A stretch of 64,000 bases of DNA from Cohnella hashimotonis (GTDB lineage: Bacteria; Bacillota; Bacilli; Paenibacillales; Paenibacillaceae), in the NCBI RefSeq assembly GCF_030014955.1, contig NZ_JAGRPV010000001.1, forward strand, positions 4,402,001 to 4,466,000. The letters are read 5' to 3'. Under the pieces are notes generated by a model, which saw only the letters and a program-made list of their open reading frames with translations, ran no database searches and had not been told where the DNA came from. Below are positions 42,803 to 52,462 of this stretch, piece after piece (positions within the stretch are counted from its first letter, which is position 1; the number at the start of each line of letters is the position of its first letter). Position numbers and translations under genes: made by a program.

Positions 42803-44002
42803 CTATCCGACCGATACCGTACCGGTCTTTTTCCAATTGGCGCTCAGCGTTCGGACGAGCGCGGACATCGATTCGTAGCCGTCGGCCGTGACGACCAGAC
42901 TCTCTTCAACCCGATTCGAGCCGTGGGGATGGCCGAACAGGCTGATATCCGTGTTCACCGTCATCCCGATCTCAAAGCTCGCAGCGCTGTTCTCGTCGGG
43001 ATACGGCGACTCCGCCTCCGCCAGCCCGCAGCCGTGAAGGGGCGGGTACAGGTCGTAGCGCGTCACGTTCCGGTCCGCGAAATAACCTTTGACCGCTTGC
43101 ACCAGCTCGCGCTGAAGTGCGCCGGGCTTCAGCTTGGACAGCGCGATATCTTCGGCCTCGACCAGCAGGTCGATAAAAGCGCGCTGCTCGTCGCTCATCG
43201 TGCCGGCCACGAATGGGAAGCCGACCGTAGCTACATATCCCTCGAATTGAACCGCAATCGCGGTCATGATCATGTCGCCGTCTTCGATCACCTTGCTTGT
43301 CGGACGTCCGATGATCGTGCGGACCCGCTCTCCGCTCGCCATAACGATAAACGGCACGGACTCCGCGCCTTGCTTCATACATTCGCCGTATGCGAACGCA
43401 GACAACTCGAGCTCCGTCATGCCGGGCTTCACGTTCTCGATCATCCGCCGGTAGCCCGCGTCCGCGATGCGGGCCGCCGTCCGGAGGCATTCCACTTCGG
43501 CCTCCGTCTTGGTCATGCGCAGCCGGAACAGGAGATCGCCGGCATCGATCCAATCCGCGCCCTCCAGGCTGTCCTTGATCGACTTCAGCAGCGGCGCCGA
43601 CATCGCGTCGATTCCCGAGATGCCGATCCGGCGCAACGGCCCCTGTGCCCTCAGTTCATCCATGATGACTTTAAGGCTCGTATAGTTCGCCTGTGGATAT
43701 TCGATCTCGTCCGGCACCGTGACGCAGGTGAACTGCGGCAGCAGGCGGATATCGTCCCATGCCGTCATTTCCCTGCACATCAGCTCGCCTTCCGGCGCGG
43801 CGATCACGATCGGGTCTCCGTGCTTACGGACGAGCGTCGCTCCCCGTTCGAACAGTGGCCAGTAATTGCTGACATAGCGCAGATTTTCCTTGCGGTACTC
43901 GTCGCCGTAGACGAGGCAGGCATCCAGTTCTTGTTCGGCCATGAGCTGCTTCAAGCGTTCGATTCGTTCCTTGTACTCCGCAGCGGAGATATTCCCAGCC
44001 AT
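42803..44002 (-). CDS. M24 (creatinase/aminopeptidase P) fold protein without usual metal ligands
   Basis: 399 residues with an N-terminal creatinase-like domain (about 1-150) and a pita-bread domain (about 160-390). Where M24 metallopeptidases have two Asp ligands the sequence reads GDMIMTAIAVQFEGYVATVG, with no Asp at those positions. The His remains (PPLHGCG), one Glu is Asp (TVNTDIS) and the last Glu is kept (RVEES). This fits a creatinase-like, metal-free hydrolase or a non-catalytic member rather than a proline peptidase. Its place in a sugar operon is unexplained. It lies 16 bp after the isomerase gene. Confidence 0.78.
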   Translation of the reverse strand: MAGNISAAEYKERIERLKQLMAEQELDACLVYGDEYRKENLRYVSNYWPLFERGATLVRKHGDPIVIAAPEGELMCREMTAWDDIRLLPQFTCVTVPDEIEYPQANYTSLKVIMDELRAQGPLRRIGISGIDAMSAPLLKSIKDSLEGADWIDAGDLLFRLRMTKTEAEVECLRTAARIADAGYRRMIENVKPGMTELELSAFAYGECMKQGAESVPFIVMASGERVRTIIGRPTSKVIEDGDMIMTAIAVQFEGYVATVGFPFVAGTMSDEQRAFIDLLVEAEDIALSKLKPGALQRELVQAVKGYFADRNVTRYDLYPPLHGCGLAEAESPYPDENSAASFEIGMTVNTDISLFGHPHGSNRVEESLVVTADGYESMSALVRTLSANWKKTGTVSVG

Positions 44003-44018
44003 AACCTATAACCTCCGA

Positions 44019-45515
44019 TTAGTAAATGACTTTGCGGATCTTCATCAAATCCGCGATATGCGAGAGTTCTCCGGTCATGTCGCCGTAGCCGATAATGCAG
44101 TGATGCGCAAAGCCCTCCGTGATCAAATCCCGCAAAAACGCCTTGATCGGCTTCTCGACCCGCACGACAGCCGTGATCTCCTCGCAGGGTATGTTTTCCG
44201 GCACGTCCAGCGCTTCGCCCTTCAAAATCAGCATCTTGTAGCCTTCGGCATCGATGATAAGATGCGCGATCGTCACCATGCCCGGCTTCAGCGTATATTC
44301 GAAGCCGAAGCCCGCGCCCTGCAAGCCCCATTGCTCCGGCGAGCGGTTGACCTTGACCGCGCTCCGGTCGCGCGCGTAAGACGGGTCCGCAAAGCCGTGA
44401 TGCACCATGAGCAGCGCGTTTAACGACTCGTCATATTCGCCCCACTCGGCATATGCGGGCACCTTTCCGCTGAGCTTGTGCATCAGCATCATGACGATGA
44501 GTCCGTGAACGTCGCCTTCGGTGTTCACGACATAGCGGCTCTCTTCGTGCAGCAGCGTGTTCGCGAGATAAGGCGTCGTGCCCGTCTTCTGCTCTACGTA
44601 ATGCTGGCCCAGCAGCGTCAGGCCGTCGAGCCGGAAGCGCTCCAGCGTATTGCGCAGCGCGACGGCCAGCCGCGCGGACTTGGCGACGTCGTCCGCGCCG
44701 AGACCGACGATGTTGAACCGGCTCTCGGCCTCCTGTCGGACGGCGTCGATCTCCTCCGCCGTCGCCTCGCGGAACCGCTCCAGCAAATGGTCCATCTGGA
44801 TGGCGATCAGGTTCGGACCCAGCGTCCCTTTGATCATCGTCTTGTCGTACTCGAAGTCGTACATGCCCCGGAATACATGACCGATGACGCCGATATTCGT
44901 CTGCCGCAGCTCGCGGAACGCCTTGAACGCACGGATGTACGTACCCATTTCGCGATAGGCTTCCTCGTCGCCGATCGTGCCGACGACCACCTTCAGGTCC
45001 GGATACCAGCCCATTTTGCGGAAGGTAGCCGCCAGCTGCAGATTCGCGATCAGTGCGCTGTTGCGCAAAATATTTTCATAGTTCGTCTTCAGATCGATCT
45101 TGTTGTCGTGCTGTGTATTGAACAGCAGCACCGGCACGTGCCGGACATGCTCCAGCACCTGAATCGCCATATAGTCAGGACAGTAAGTGCCCGCCGCATA
45201 AATAATGAAGTCCACATGCTGCTCGGCCAGCATACGGCCCGCGGCCTCCGCCGCATCCAGCGTATCGATCAGGCCCGGCCAGACGAGCTCCTCGCCGGAC
45301 AATTCCTGCGCCAGCCGTTCGCGCACCTTTGTCATATCTGCGGTGACGTTCTCCTTGAGCGTCACCGGGAACATCCGCCAGTACTCGAAGAAACCTACCG
45401 TCACCAATCCAATTCGGAGCGGCCTCTGCGCCGTCCGCTCCGTCAGCAGATCGCCGAATACATTTCCTTTTGCCGTCTCGAACGATTCGAATACGATATC
45501 CGTCAAGCTGTTCAC
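44019..45515 (-). CDS. L-fucose/L-arabinose isomerase-like protein
   Basis: 498-residue protein of the fucose isomerase-like superfamily. PLRIGLVTVGFFEYW opens a Rossmann-like domain; VPVLLFNTQHD, GVIGHVFRGMYDFEYD and HHGFADPSYA are conserved-looking blocks. It likely interconverts an aldose and a ketose of the imported sugar in a metal-dependent reaction. The frame stays open far upstream, but GTG at 45513-45515 with AAGGGAAAGG is chosen because it lies just after the amidohydrolase gene and gives the normal N-terminus. The substrate is not known. Confidence 0.78.
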   Translation of the reverse strand: MNSLTDIVFESFETAKGNVFGDLLTERTAQRPLRIGLVTVGFFEYWRMFPVTLKENVTADMTKVRERLAQELSGEELVWPGLIDTLDAAEAAGRMLAEQHVDFIIYAAGTYCPDYMAIQVLEHVRHVPVLLFNTQHDNKIDLKTNYENILRNSALIANLQLAATFRKMGWYPDLKVVVGTIGDEEAYREMGTYIRAFKAFRELRQTNIGVIGHVFRGMYDFEYDKTMIKGTLGPNLIAIQMDHLLERFREATAEEIDAVRQEAESRFNIVGLGADDVAKSARLAVALRNTLERFRLDGLTLLGQHYVEQKTGTTPYLANTLLHEESRYVVNTEGDVHGLIVMMLMHKLSGKVPAYAEWGEYDESLNALLMVHHGFADPSYARDRSAVKVNRSPEQWGLQGAGFGFEYTLKPGMVTIAHLIIDAEGYKMLILKGEALDVPENIPCEEITAVVRVEKPIKAFLRDLITEGFAHHCIIGYGDMTGELSHIADLMKIRKVIY

Positions 45516-45544
45516 TGCCTTTCCCTTATGTGCGGCCGAAGGCG

Positions 45545-46357
45545 TTATCGCCCCAGCAGCCGCTTCGCGTTGTAATAAACGATGTGGCGGATCTCTTCGT
45601 CCCCGATGCCGGAGAACAGCACGCTCCCCAGCATGTAATGCGGGTCGTACCAAGGGAAGTCCGTGCCGAACAGCACCTTCTCCGCGCCGGCCTCCCGCAC
45701 CATTTTGCCGATCATGCCGCTTAGCCGCCCCGTGTCGCACAGCTCCAGATAAACGTTGGGCTGCGCCTTCGCCAGGCCGATCGCATAATCGGTCTCTCCC
45801 GGCGCGGAATGGCCGAGGAGGAACGTCATATTGCCGTATTCGCGTGACAGCTCGGCGATCATCTGCGGCGGATTGTACGGACTGTGTCCCCACGTGTGGG
45901 ACAACAACAGCAGCCCGCGCTCGTTGGCGAACTCGTAGATGCGGCGGTACCGCTCTCCCGTCAGCGGGTACTTGTGATAATCCGGCAGCACCTTAAAACC
46001 GATATAGCCGCCGACGCTGTCGAATTCGGCGAGATCCCGCTCCAGATCGTGATCGTAGTGCGGGTTGACGACGTAGTAGCCGAGTACCCTGTCGGGATAC
46101 TGCGCCATCGCCGCGCGGATCTCCCTGTTGCCCCCGACCGGATCGAAAAGAGCGCTGTGCGGCGCGGACAGAATCAGCTCGATATGCTCCCTGTCCATCG
46201 TCTCGATCATCGTCTCGAGGCTCGCCTCCGGCAAATACGTGCCGTAGAACGGTCCCATATGCGTATGCATGTCGATGATCGGCTGGCTGTCCATCCTGCC
46301 CGTGTCCGCGAACTCTCTCGCCAGCAGCGACGGATTGGTCATCCTGCCCAGCCTCAT
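45545..46357 (-). CDS. amidohydrolase-family protein, metal site intact
   Basis: 270-residue Amidohydro_2 TIM-barrel protein. Metal ligands are all present: IDMHTHMG (HxH), LLLSHTWG, FLLGHSAPG and FGTDFPWYD. Known relatives are lactonases, decarboxylases and sugar-acid hydrolases, so a sugar-lactone hydrolase is one option. ATG at 46355-46357, with GAGGTGAAG, overlaps the stop of the related upstream gene by 4 bp. Confidence 0.83.
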   Translation of the reverse strand: MRLGRMTNPSLLAREFADTGRMDSQPIIDMHTHMGPFYGTYLPEASLETMIETMDREHIELILSAPHSALFDPVGGNREIRAAMAQYPDRVLGYYVVNPHYDHDLERDLAEFDSVGGYIGFKVLPDYHKYPLTGERYRRIYEFANERGLLLLSHTWGHSPYNPPQMIAELSREYGNMTFLLGHSAPGETDYAIGLAKAQPNVYLELCDTGRLSGMIGKMVREAGAEKVLFGTDFPWYDPHYMLGSVLFSGIGDEEIRHIVYYNAKRLLGR

Positions 46358-47139
46358 AGCTTCACCTCGCTCCACAGCCGTTCGAGATTAAGGCTTGCGA
46401 TATTCGCCAGCTCTTCGCGGCCGATGCCCGACCCGAGCAGCGCCGCCAGCGGACCGCCGATCGCATTGCTCGGGAAGTCGGAGCCGAACAGGATGCGCTC
46501 GGACCCGAACTTGCCGCAGATTTCCTTAATCTCGCCCGCCGTCTGCATGTCCCCGCTCTCGATGTACACGTTGCCGTACGCCCGGAACAGCGGGAACGTG
46601 AAGCGCGAATGGCTCCACAAACCGTAGTTGTACAAAATGACCGTCAGGTTCGGATATTCCTTCAGCACCTCGTAAATCATCGGCCAGCCTTCGCTCGGCG
46701 ACAGATACAACGGGATGCGCGCCGCTTCGATCTCCCCGAGCAGCTCGCCCATGCCCACCCTGCTCAGCATGTAGCGGTTGCGCTCGGGGTAAGCGCGCAG
46801 CATCTTGACGCCCGAAGCCTTCATCGCCGGGAACAACCGCTCCGGCGCGTACTGCGCCTCCGTGACGGGCGGGAGAATCGTCCACGTCGGATAGAGCCGG
46901 TCCGGCGCCTTCGCGACCTCCTCCATCACGAAGCGGTTGCCGTAGTCCGGGTCGACGTCGGCCATCGTCTGATGGCTGACGACTGCGCCGTCGATGCCGC
47001 AGAAGTCCAGCTCCGCGAGCAGCTCCCCGGCGTCCCGGGCCTGCTTGACCTTCTCCCGCACGAGGAAGTTCTCGTGATTGACCACTTCGTAGTTGACCGT
47101 CTTATAGCCGATGGCGCAGCTGCTGTCGATCAATCTCAT
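46354..47139 (-). CDS. amidohydrolase-fold protein lacking metal histidines
   Basis: 261 residues with the same fold and length as its downstream neighbour, but the metal site is mostly gone: IDSSCAIGY replaces the HxH strand, PLYLSPSEG replaces the second His, VILYNYGLW replaces the third; only FGSDFP keeps its Asp. It is probably a non-catalytic partner or has another chemistry. ATGA overlaps on both sides (with 47136 and 46357 genes) imply co-translation with the intact paralog. Confidence 0.75.
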   Translation of the reverse strand: MRLIDSSCAIGYKTVNYEVVNHENFLVREKVKQARDAGELLAELDFCGIDGAVVSHQTMADVDPDYGNRFVMEEVAKAPDRLYPTWTILPPVTEAQYAPERLFPAMKASGVKMLRAYPERNRYMLSRVGMGELLGEIEAARIPLYLSPSEGWPMIYEVLKEYPNLTVILYNYGLWSHSRFTFPLFRAYGNVYIESGDMQTAGEIKEICGKFGSERILFGSDFPSNAIGGPLAALLGSGIGREELANIASLNLERLWSEVKL

Positions 47140-48209
47140 GCCAACTCCCCCCGATCCGGGCGGGTCGTGTCCGCATCGCCTTCATCTTGCCTGGCCGCTT
47201 CGCGGACCGCGGCCGTGTAGCTCGCCCAGGCCGCCTGCGGTTCGTCGCAGCGGAGAAACCCCATGTTCGCGGAGCCTTCGAAGCCCCAAGCAAAGATGTT
47301 GCGGATGCCTGCGCCGTAAGCCGCCCTGACGGCAACGGCAACCTCTTCTTCCCTGCCGCGCGGGATCATGAAGTTCTGAATCCAGATCTGCCCTTCCTTG
47401 CCGTACTGCGCGCACAGCTCCTTCACCTTGCCGGCGTAGAACGACACGAACTTCTCCGCACCGAGGCTGTAGTAGTCGTCAAGGCCAGTCTCGCCGAGCA
47501 TCGTATACGGATCCGTAGCGAAAATGTCGATGTCCGGATGCGACGCGATCTCGTGCCAGTGCTGCCAGTCCCGCTCGGACTTCAGCATGGGCAGCAGGCA
47601 TACCGCCACCCGCAGGCCGAGCGACTTGGCATAGGCGGACAGCCGGAAGAGCAGCCGCGCGGCGCTGTCGTGCTTGAAGCCGACGACTTCGTCCGTCTCC
47701 TCGTGCGGCATCTCGGCATCGTACCGCTCTCTGTAAAGGTCCTTGCATCGCGCGCACCGGCATCCCCAGACGGACGGATCCATGTCGAACAGTCCCGTCT
47801 CGTACAGCAGCCAGTGCGGCTCATCCCAGAAGACGACGTCGGCGCCGGCTGCTCTGACGGCGTCGATCCACCGGATCATCAGCTCGAACAGCTTCTCGCT
47901 GTTGAGACAGGCGGCCGGATACGTCTTCCCGTCGGAGCCGACCTGACATTCCCCGGGATGGTAGCCGACGAACTTGGAGAGCGCCTGTCCGCCGAAAATA
48001 TTGGCCACCGACCAGGGACTCATGTAGACCGTCAGTCCGCGGGCATGACTCTCCGCGGCGATATCCCGTACGGAGTCCCGATAATATTCCATATCCTCTT
48101 CGCTGAACGTATGGAGCACGTCCGTGAAGCCCAGCAGGCGCAGCCGCTCCATGTCGCCGGCGACATGCCGGACCGCGCGGCTGCCGAAGTAGCTCGTTCC
48201 GATTCTCAT
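47136..48209 (-). CDS. glycosidase-like TIM-barrel protein of unknown family
   Basis: 357-residue cytoplasmic protein that reads like a glycoside hydrolase barrel: an early strand RIGTSYFGSRA, MSPWSVANIF, VVFWDEPHWLL with a candidate acid/base Glu near 128, and IFAWGFEGSANM near the end. Two CxxC-like cysteines (CRCARC near 148-153) may bind a metal. No certain family assignment is possible. AAAGGAG precedes the ATG; the stop overlaps the next gene (ATGA). Confidence 0.6.
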   Translation of the reverse strand: MRIGTSYFGSRAVRHVAGDMERLRLLGFTDVLHTFSEEDMEYYRDSVRDIAAESHARGLTVYMSPWSVANIFGGQALSKFVGYHPGECQVGSDGKTYPAACLNSEKLFELMIRWIDAVRAAGADVVFWDEPHWLLYETGLFDMDPSVWGCRCARCKDLYRERYDAEMPHEETDEVVGFKHDSAARLLFRLSAYAKSLGLRVAVCLLPMLKSERDWQHWHEIASHPDIDIFATDPYTMLGETGLDDYYSLGAEKFVSFYAGKVKELCAQYGKEGQIWIQNFMIPRGREEEVAVAVRAAYGAGIRNIFAWGFEGSANMGFLRCDEPQAAWASYTAAVREAARQDEGDADTTRPDRGELA

Positions 48210-48236
48210 CTGCCGCTTGCTCCTTTGCTCATTTTG

Positions 48237-51200
48237 CTAGTGCTTGACGAAGTAGAACCGGTCGACGTATACGGCTTGCACCTGGCTCGCATTGGCGGCC
48301 GGCGCCACGTAGACGTACTCCGTATGCGTCTGGGACGGCACGAAGGTGCCGATCTTGACCGTGTGCCAGAACATGTTCTCCATACTGCCGGCCGCCACGG
48401 TAATCGGCGCCGTCACGTACGTATTCGTCGTACCGTCGAATGCGGCGGCCATGAAGGCGTCGCCCGTCGGCAGCGGGAACGACGGATACTGATTAGCGTC
48501 GTAAACGACGTCGTGCTTGTACTTGATTTTCACGACGGCGTACAGATCGTACGTCGCGCCAGGCACGAAGCTCGTTTTGTTCCAATACCATTGCATGTTC
48601 CAGTCGGCCGTCGTGCCGGTCGTCTGGAAGGCCGACGACGAATCCGAAGCGGAGACGTCCGCCTGGTTTTTCTGCGCGCCGCCGAAGACGGTGAACGCGC
48701 CGTCCTGCCCCGATACGGTCTGCATGGCCGCGCTCTTCGTCAACTTGAGCACCTTTCCTTCTCCCGGCGCGAAGCTGAGCCCGCTGATCGTGTAGCTGCC
48801 TGCTGAAGCGGTGTAGGTGACGGCGGCATTGGCGTATACGTCGGTAATGCCGCTAATGTCGATGCCCAGCTTGCTCCTGTCGATCGTAATCGTGACCGGC
48901 GCGCTCGAAGCGACGTTGTGATTGACGACGACGAGGTATTTGTCGCCGGTCGCCGAATTCTCGTGCGTCGTCACGTCGGCGTTCGCATAAGCGCCGCTGC
49001 CTCCGCCGCCGCCCGATGCCGTCGCCGCGTTCGCGATCTTGCGCATGCCGAGGATCGTCGGCTTCAGCGTCTCGATCTCGGAGAGCAGCTGGGAGATCCA
49101 GCCGTACTTGACGGTCGGGACGCCCTGCGCGTCGACCATGCCTTCCCAGTCGATCTCCGTCTGGTACATGAAGTAATAGAAGCCCTTGGAGCCTCTTCCG
49201 ATCGCTTCGTAGGTCATGGCCCGGATCTCGGGCTCCGTCGGCTCCCGGTACCAGCCCTCCTGGCCGAACGCTTGCAGAATCGTCCAGAACGGCGCGGCGT
49301 TGGCCGGCGTTCTGCGAACCTGCAGCGTCAGCAGATCGAGCAGGTTTTCATAATGGACGTTCGGATAGCCCAGATTCGTAAAGTCGCCGGCATTGCGTCC
49401 GGCCAGCGCGCCGTACGGATCGGAGGTGAGCATCTGCGTCTGGGTCGAATGATAGTACTCCTCGGCGCTATGCACGCCGCTTAAGTCGACCATGACCGGG
49501 TGCGCGGGATCGATCGTCTCCATCATCCGCTTCATGTCGGTCAGCGTATCGACCAGCCGCGGATTGTTGTGCGGCGGCTCGTCGTACAGCAGGTAGCCGA
49601 ACAGCGCGCTATGGCTTTTGAGCGGCGCCAGGTTGGCTGTGATCGCCTGGTACATGGCGCTTTCATCGTTATTCAGCGCATCGTTGTAAACGGTGCGGAA
49701 CACGTAGGCGTGAATAATCAGCTTAAGATTGCAGGCGGCCGCCTCATCCAGCACCGCCGCAAATACGGCTGGATTGTCCGGGTTGAAGTTGGCGATGATG
49801 ACGGTATTCATCCCGGCATCCCGGATTTTCTCGAACGCCGCTTCGGCATAAGCCGCCGCGTCCGTCGGATTTTTCGGAATCGCCGCTCCCTCGAACCAGA
49901 CGCCCTTGGGGAAATAATCCTTGGCCGTGTTCACGGCAGGCGCGGTCACCGATACGCCGTTTTGCACGAGCACGTTTTGCGACAGCAGCACCGTGCTGCC
50001 GCTCTTCACTTCCACCGTGTACAGATCGTTCGGCACGACCCCGCCGCCTGCGTTTTTCCCGTCCCAGGTCAGCTTGTTCGAGCCGGATTGCGACACGCCG
50101 CTCAGCAAAGTCCTGACGACCGAGTGGCTCGAATTGCTAACCGTGACGGTGACGGTCTGCGTGCCGGTCAACTGATAGTTGATCTCCGTCGTATCGTTCA
50201 AGCCGTCGGCATTGCCGGGCGAGATCTTGTACGGGTAGGCGCTAATGAGTGGAGCAGCGCCGTCGTCGACGGTATGCTTGGTCAGGATGACCTTGTCGAC
50301 GCGAAGCGCCTGATACTGTACGGCATTGTCCACCTGATAGAAGACGACGCGATTGTCGTGCGCGGGATTCAGGGTTATGCTGGCCGGCAGCGTGATGCCC
50401 CACACGAAAGCGTAGCGAAACTTAATCGCGTCGTCGGCGGTCGTATACACCTTCGGCGGCGATACAAAAGCGCCGGCAGTTGCATCGTATACGCCTACGC
50501 CGAACGCATCGCCGGTCGCGCGCAGGAAGTTCGACCGCTCCGTGTTGACGACGACGCTGACATCGTACGGCACGCCTGCCTCGATGCGGGCGCCGTTAAT
50601 CGGCGCTTGAATGTTCCAACCCGAGCCGGGACCGTTCGCCATGCGGGCAGCGCTGCCATCCGCCGCGGTCGGCTCATGCACGAGCGCCGCGCCTCCGGCC
50701 AGCAGAAAGCTGTTGTCCTCGATCGTATACGGCACATACTCCCGGAAGATAAACTTGTCGACGTAGATGTCGGACACCTGGGCGGCGTTGTTCGTCTGCG
50801 CGACGTAGAACGAGAGCAGATTCACGCCGTTGTCCGGCTTGAACGTGCCGATCTTGTAATCGGCCCATACGTCGTTCGTCGTAGCCGCAGCCGCGATCGT
50901 CCGCTCGGCCAGTACGTAGCGGGCGTTGGTCATATCGTAAACGGCCAGGCTGAAGGCGCCGCCCGTCGGCGCGGCAACCGCGTGGTGCACTTTGACCCGG
51001 GCATAAACCTCGTAGGATGCGCCGGGCTTCAGGCTGCCGAAGTCCCAATTGCGATACTGAATGTTCCAGCCCAGTCCGCTGTTGCCCATATGCGCCGCTG
51101 AGCCGTCGGAAGCGCCGGTGTCCGATACGGACGCTGCGTCTCCGAACAAGACGAAGCTGCCGTTTTGAATATCAGTGTCGGCAGCCTCGGACGAGGCCGG

Positions 51201-51266
51201 CCATAAGACGAGAAGTAAGGCGAAAAAGAAGGAGGCCAGTAAAACGGGAAGCAGTCGCTTGGACAT
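48237..51266 (-). CDS. secreted multidomain glycosidase-like protein
   Basis: 1009 residues: signal peptide (about 1-28, ending SSEA-A); two related beta-sandwich modules (about 30-155 and 160-340); a FlgD-type Ig domain (about 345-435; SPGNADGLNDTTEINY); a barrel-like domain (about 450-760) with GVWFEGAAIPK and YLLYDEPPHNN, where the Glu is a candidate catalytic acid; a short beta-sandwich; and a third copy of the first module at the C-terminus. It resembles GH42-like or DUF-type hydrolases but the family is uncertain. It likely attacks the substrate outside the cell. A possible hairpin lies in the 120-bp gap upstream. Confidence 0.7.
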   Translation of the reverse strand: MSKRLLPVLLASFFFALLLVLWPASSEAADTDIQNGSFVLFGDAASVSDTGASDGSAAHMGNSGLGWNIQYRNWDFGSLKPGASYEVYARVKVHHAVAAPTGGAFSLAVYDMTNARYVLAERTIAAAATTNDVWADYKIGTFKPDNGVNLLSFYVAQTNNAAQVSDIYVDKFIFREYVPYTIEDNSFLLAGGAALVHEPTAADGSAARMANGPGSGWNIQAPINGARIEAGVPYDVSVVVNTERSNFLRATGDAFGVGVYDATAGAFVSPPKVYTTADDAIKFRYAFVWGITLPASITLNPAHDNRVVFYQVDNAVQYQALRVDKVILTKHTVDDGAAPLISAYPYKISPGNADGLNDTTEINYQLTGTQTVTVTVSNSSHSVVRTLLSGVSQSGSNKLTWDGKNAGGGVVPNDLYTVEVKSGSTVLLSQNVLVQNGVSVTAPAVNTAKDYFPKGVWFEGAAIPKNPTDAAAYAEAAFEKIRDAGMNTVIIANFNPDNPAVFAAVLDEAAACNLKLIIHAYVFRTVYNDALNNDESAMYQAITANLAPLKSHSALFGYLLYDEPPHNNPRLVDTLTDMKRMMETIDPAHPVMVDLSGVHSAEEYYHSTQTQMLTSDPYGALAGRNAGDFTNLGYPNVHYENLLDLLTLQVRRTPANAAPFWTILQAFGQEGWYREPTEPEIRAMTYEAIGRGSKGFYYFMYQTEIDWEGMVDAQGVPTVKYGWISQLLSEIETLKPTILGMRKIANAATASGGGGGSGAYANADVTTHENSATGDKYLVVVNHNVASSAPVTITIDRSKLGIDISGITDVYANAAVTYTASAGSYTISGLSFAPGEGKVLKLTKSAAMQTVSGQDGAFTVFGGAQKNQADVSASDSSSAFQTTGTTADWNMQWYWNKTSFVPGATYDLYAVVKIKYKHDVVYDANQYPSFPLPTGDAFMAAAFDGTTNTYVTAPITVAAGSMENMFWHTVKIGTFVPSQTHTEYVYVAPAANASQVQAVYVDRFYFVKH

Positions 51267-51385
51267 AGTTACACTCTCCCGATCCGAATAGTCGTATTAA
51301 TGCGAAATACGGGACGGCCGCCGCCGTCCGGCGCTCGGTTTCTTTTTACTTCGCGTTCAACTTAACGTGCCGGTACCCGCTCCGC

Positions 51386-52435
51386 TTACAACGGCTTGCC
51401 GTCGTCCATGAAGACGGCCGGATTGCCGCGCATCAACGTCTCGATCTGCCAGGTCTCGATGCCCGCATCCTCCATCATCGGCACGATATTGGTCAGCATA
51501 TGGTCGTAACCCCAGCCGCCGTATCGGTGCAGGCCGTTTTTCAGGCAAATATCGTTCGAGACGAGGATCTGCTTCAGGTAGCCCCATTCGATCAGCGTCC
51601 GGATCGCTTCGACGCGCTCGATATCCCTGGCGAACCGCCCCCGCAGCACGCTTCTGTCCCGCTTGTCGGCGTAGAACTCCTTGCCGAAGTTGTCGAACTC
51701 CACGTATACGCCGCGCTCCAGCAGCCCCCGCAAGTAGTCCATCCGGATATCCACGTCGATATGGTTGATGCAGATCTTGCCAGCGTCGGCGCCGTGACCG
51801 GTCAAAATATCGATGACCTCGTAACCGTTGGTCTCGTAGAGATCGGTGTGCACGTGCAGGCCAAGCCCGGTTTCCTTCTGTACGAGGGCGGAGGCGATCA
51901 GCGTCTTGCGCTCGTTGGGATAGATGATCTCGCTGGTGCCGATCTCGCCGATGACGCCGGCTCTGACGGACGTGCCCTCCATCCCTTCGCGAATGTCGCC
52001 GAGCAGCTCCGCCGCGATCTCCTCCACTGTCTTGTCATCCATATCCGGCGGGTGCGTCGCGCGGATATAATAGCCGCACCCCGCCACGATGTGAATGCCC
52101 ACTTCTCTCGACAGGCCGGCCAGCAGCAGCGGATCTCTGCCGATATCCCGCAGCGTCAGGTCGACGAAGGTGCCTCCCCCCGCCCGCTTGAACGCCAGCA
52201 GCTCGTCGCGGGCGACCGCCGCTTCGTCCAGTACGGCGTTGTCGAGCACCGCGTATGGATTGCGCCGCAGCCGGCCAGAGTTGGCGAGGTTGACCTTTTC
52301 GCGCAGCAGCGCCTTGGCCGAGATCAGGCTCGGCTCGGGCACCAGCGGCCGCAGATCGATAAAGGCATGCTCATGGGGCAGCACCCAGCCCAAGCTGTCG
52401 GCGGATACCCGTCCGGTAACCGTCATGATGGCCAT
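51386..52435 (-). CDS. phosphotriesterase-family hydrolase
   Basis: 349-residue PTE-like metal hydrolase. Ligands: HEHAFID (HxH) near 21-23, VIGEIG (Glu as bridging ligand) near 162, HVHTD, INHID and SNDI near 290. Family members are mostly lactonases, so a sugar-lactone hydrolase acting beside the other barrel enzymes of this operon is plausible. The gene begins 27 bp after the binding-protein stop. Confidence 0.85.
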   Translation of the reverse strand: MAIMTVTGRVSADSLGWVLPHEHAFIDLRPLVPEPSLISAKALLREKVNLANSGRLRRNPYAVLDNAVLDEAAVARDELLAFKRAGGGTFVDLTLRDIGRDPLLLAGLSREVGIHIVAGCGYYIRATHPPDMDDKTVEEIAAELLGDIREGMEGTSVRAGVIGEIGTSEIIYPNERKTLIASALVQKETGLGLHVHTDLYETNGYEVIDILTGHGADAGKICINHIDVDIRMDYLRGLLERGVYVEFDNFGKEFYADKRDRSVLRGRFARDIERVEAIRTLIEWGYLKQILVSNDICLKNGLHRYGGWGYDHMLTNIVPMMEDAGIETWQIETLMRGNPAVFMDDGKPL

Positions 52436-52462
52436 GTCATTCGCCTCCTCTGAGCACCGGCG

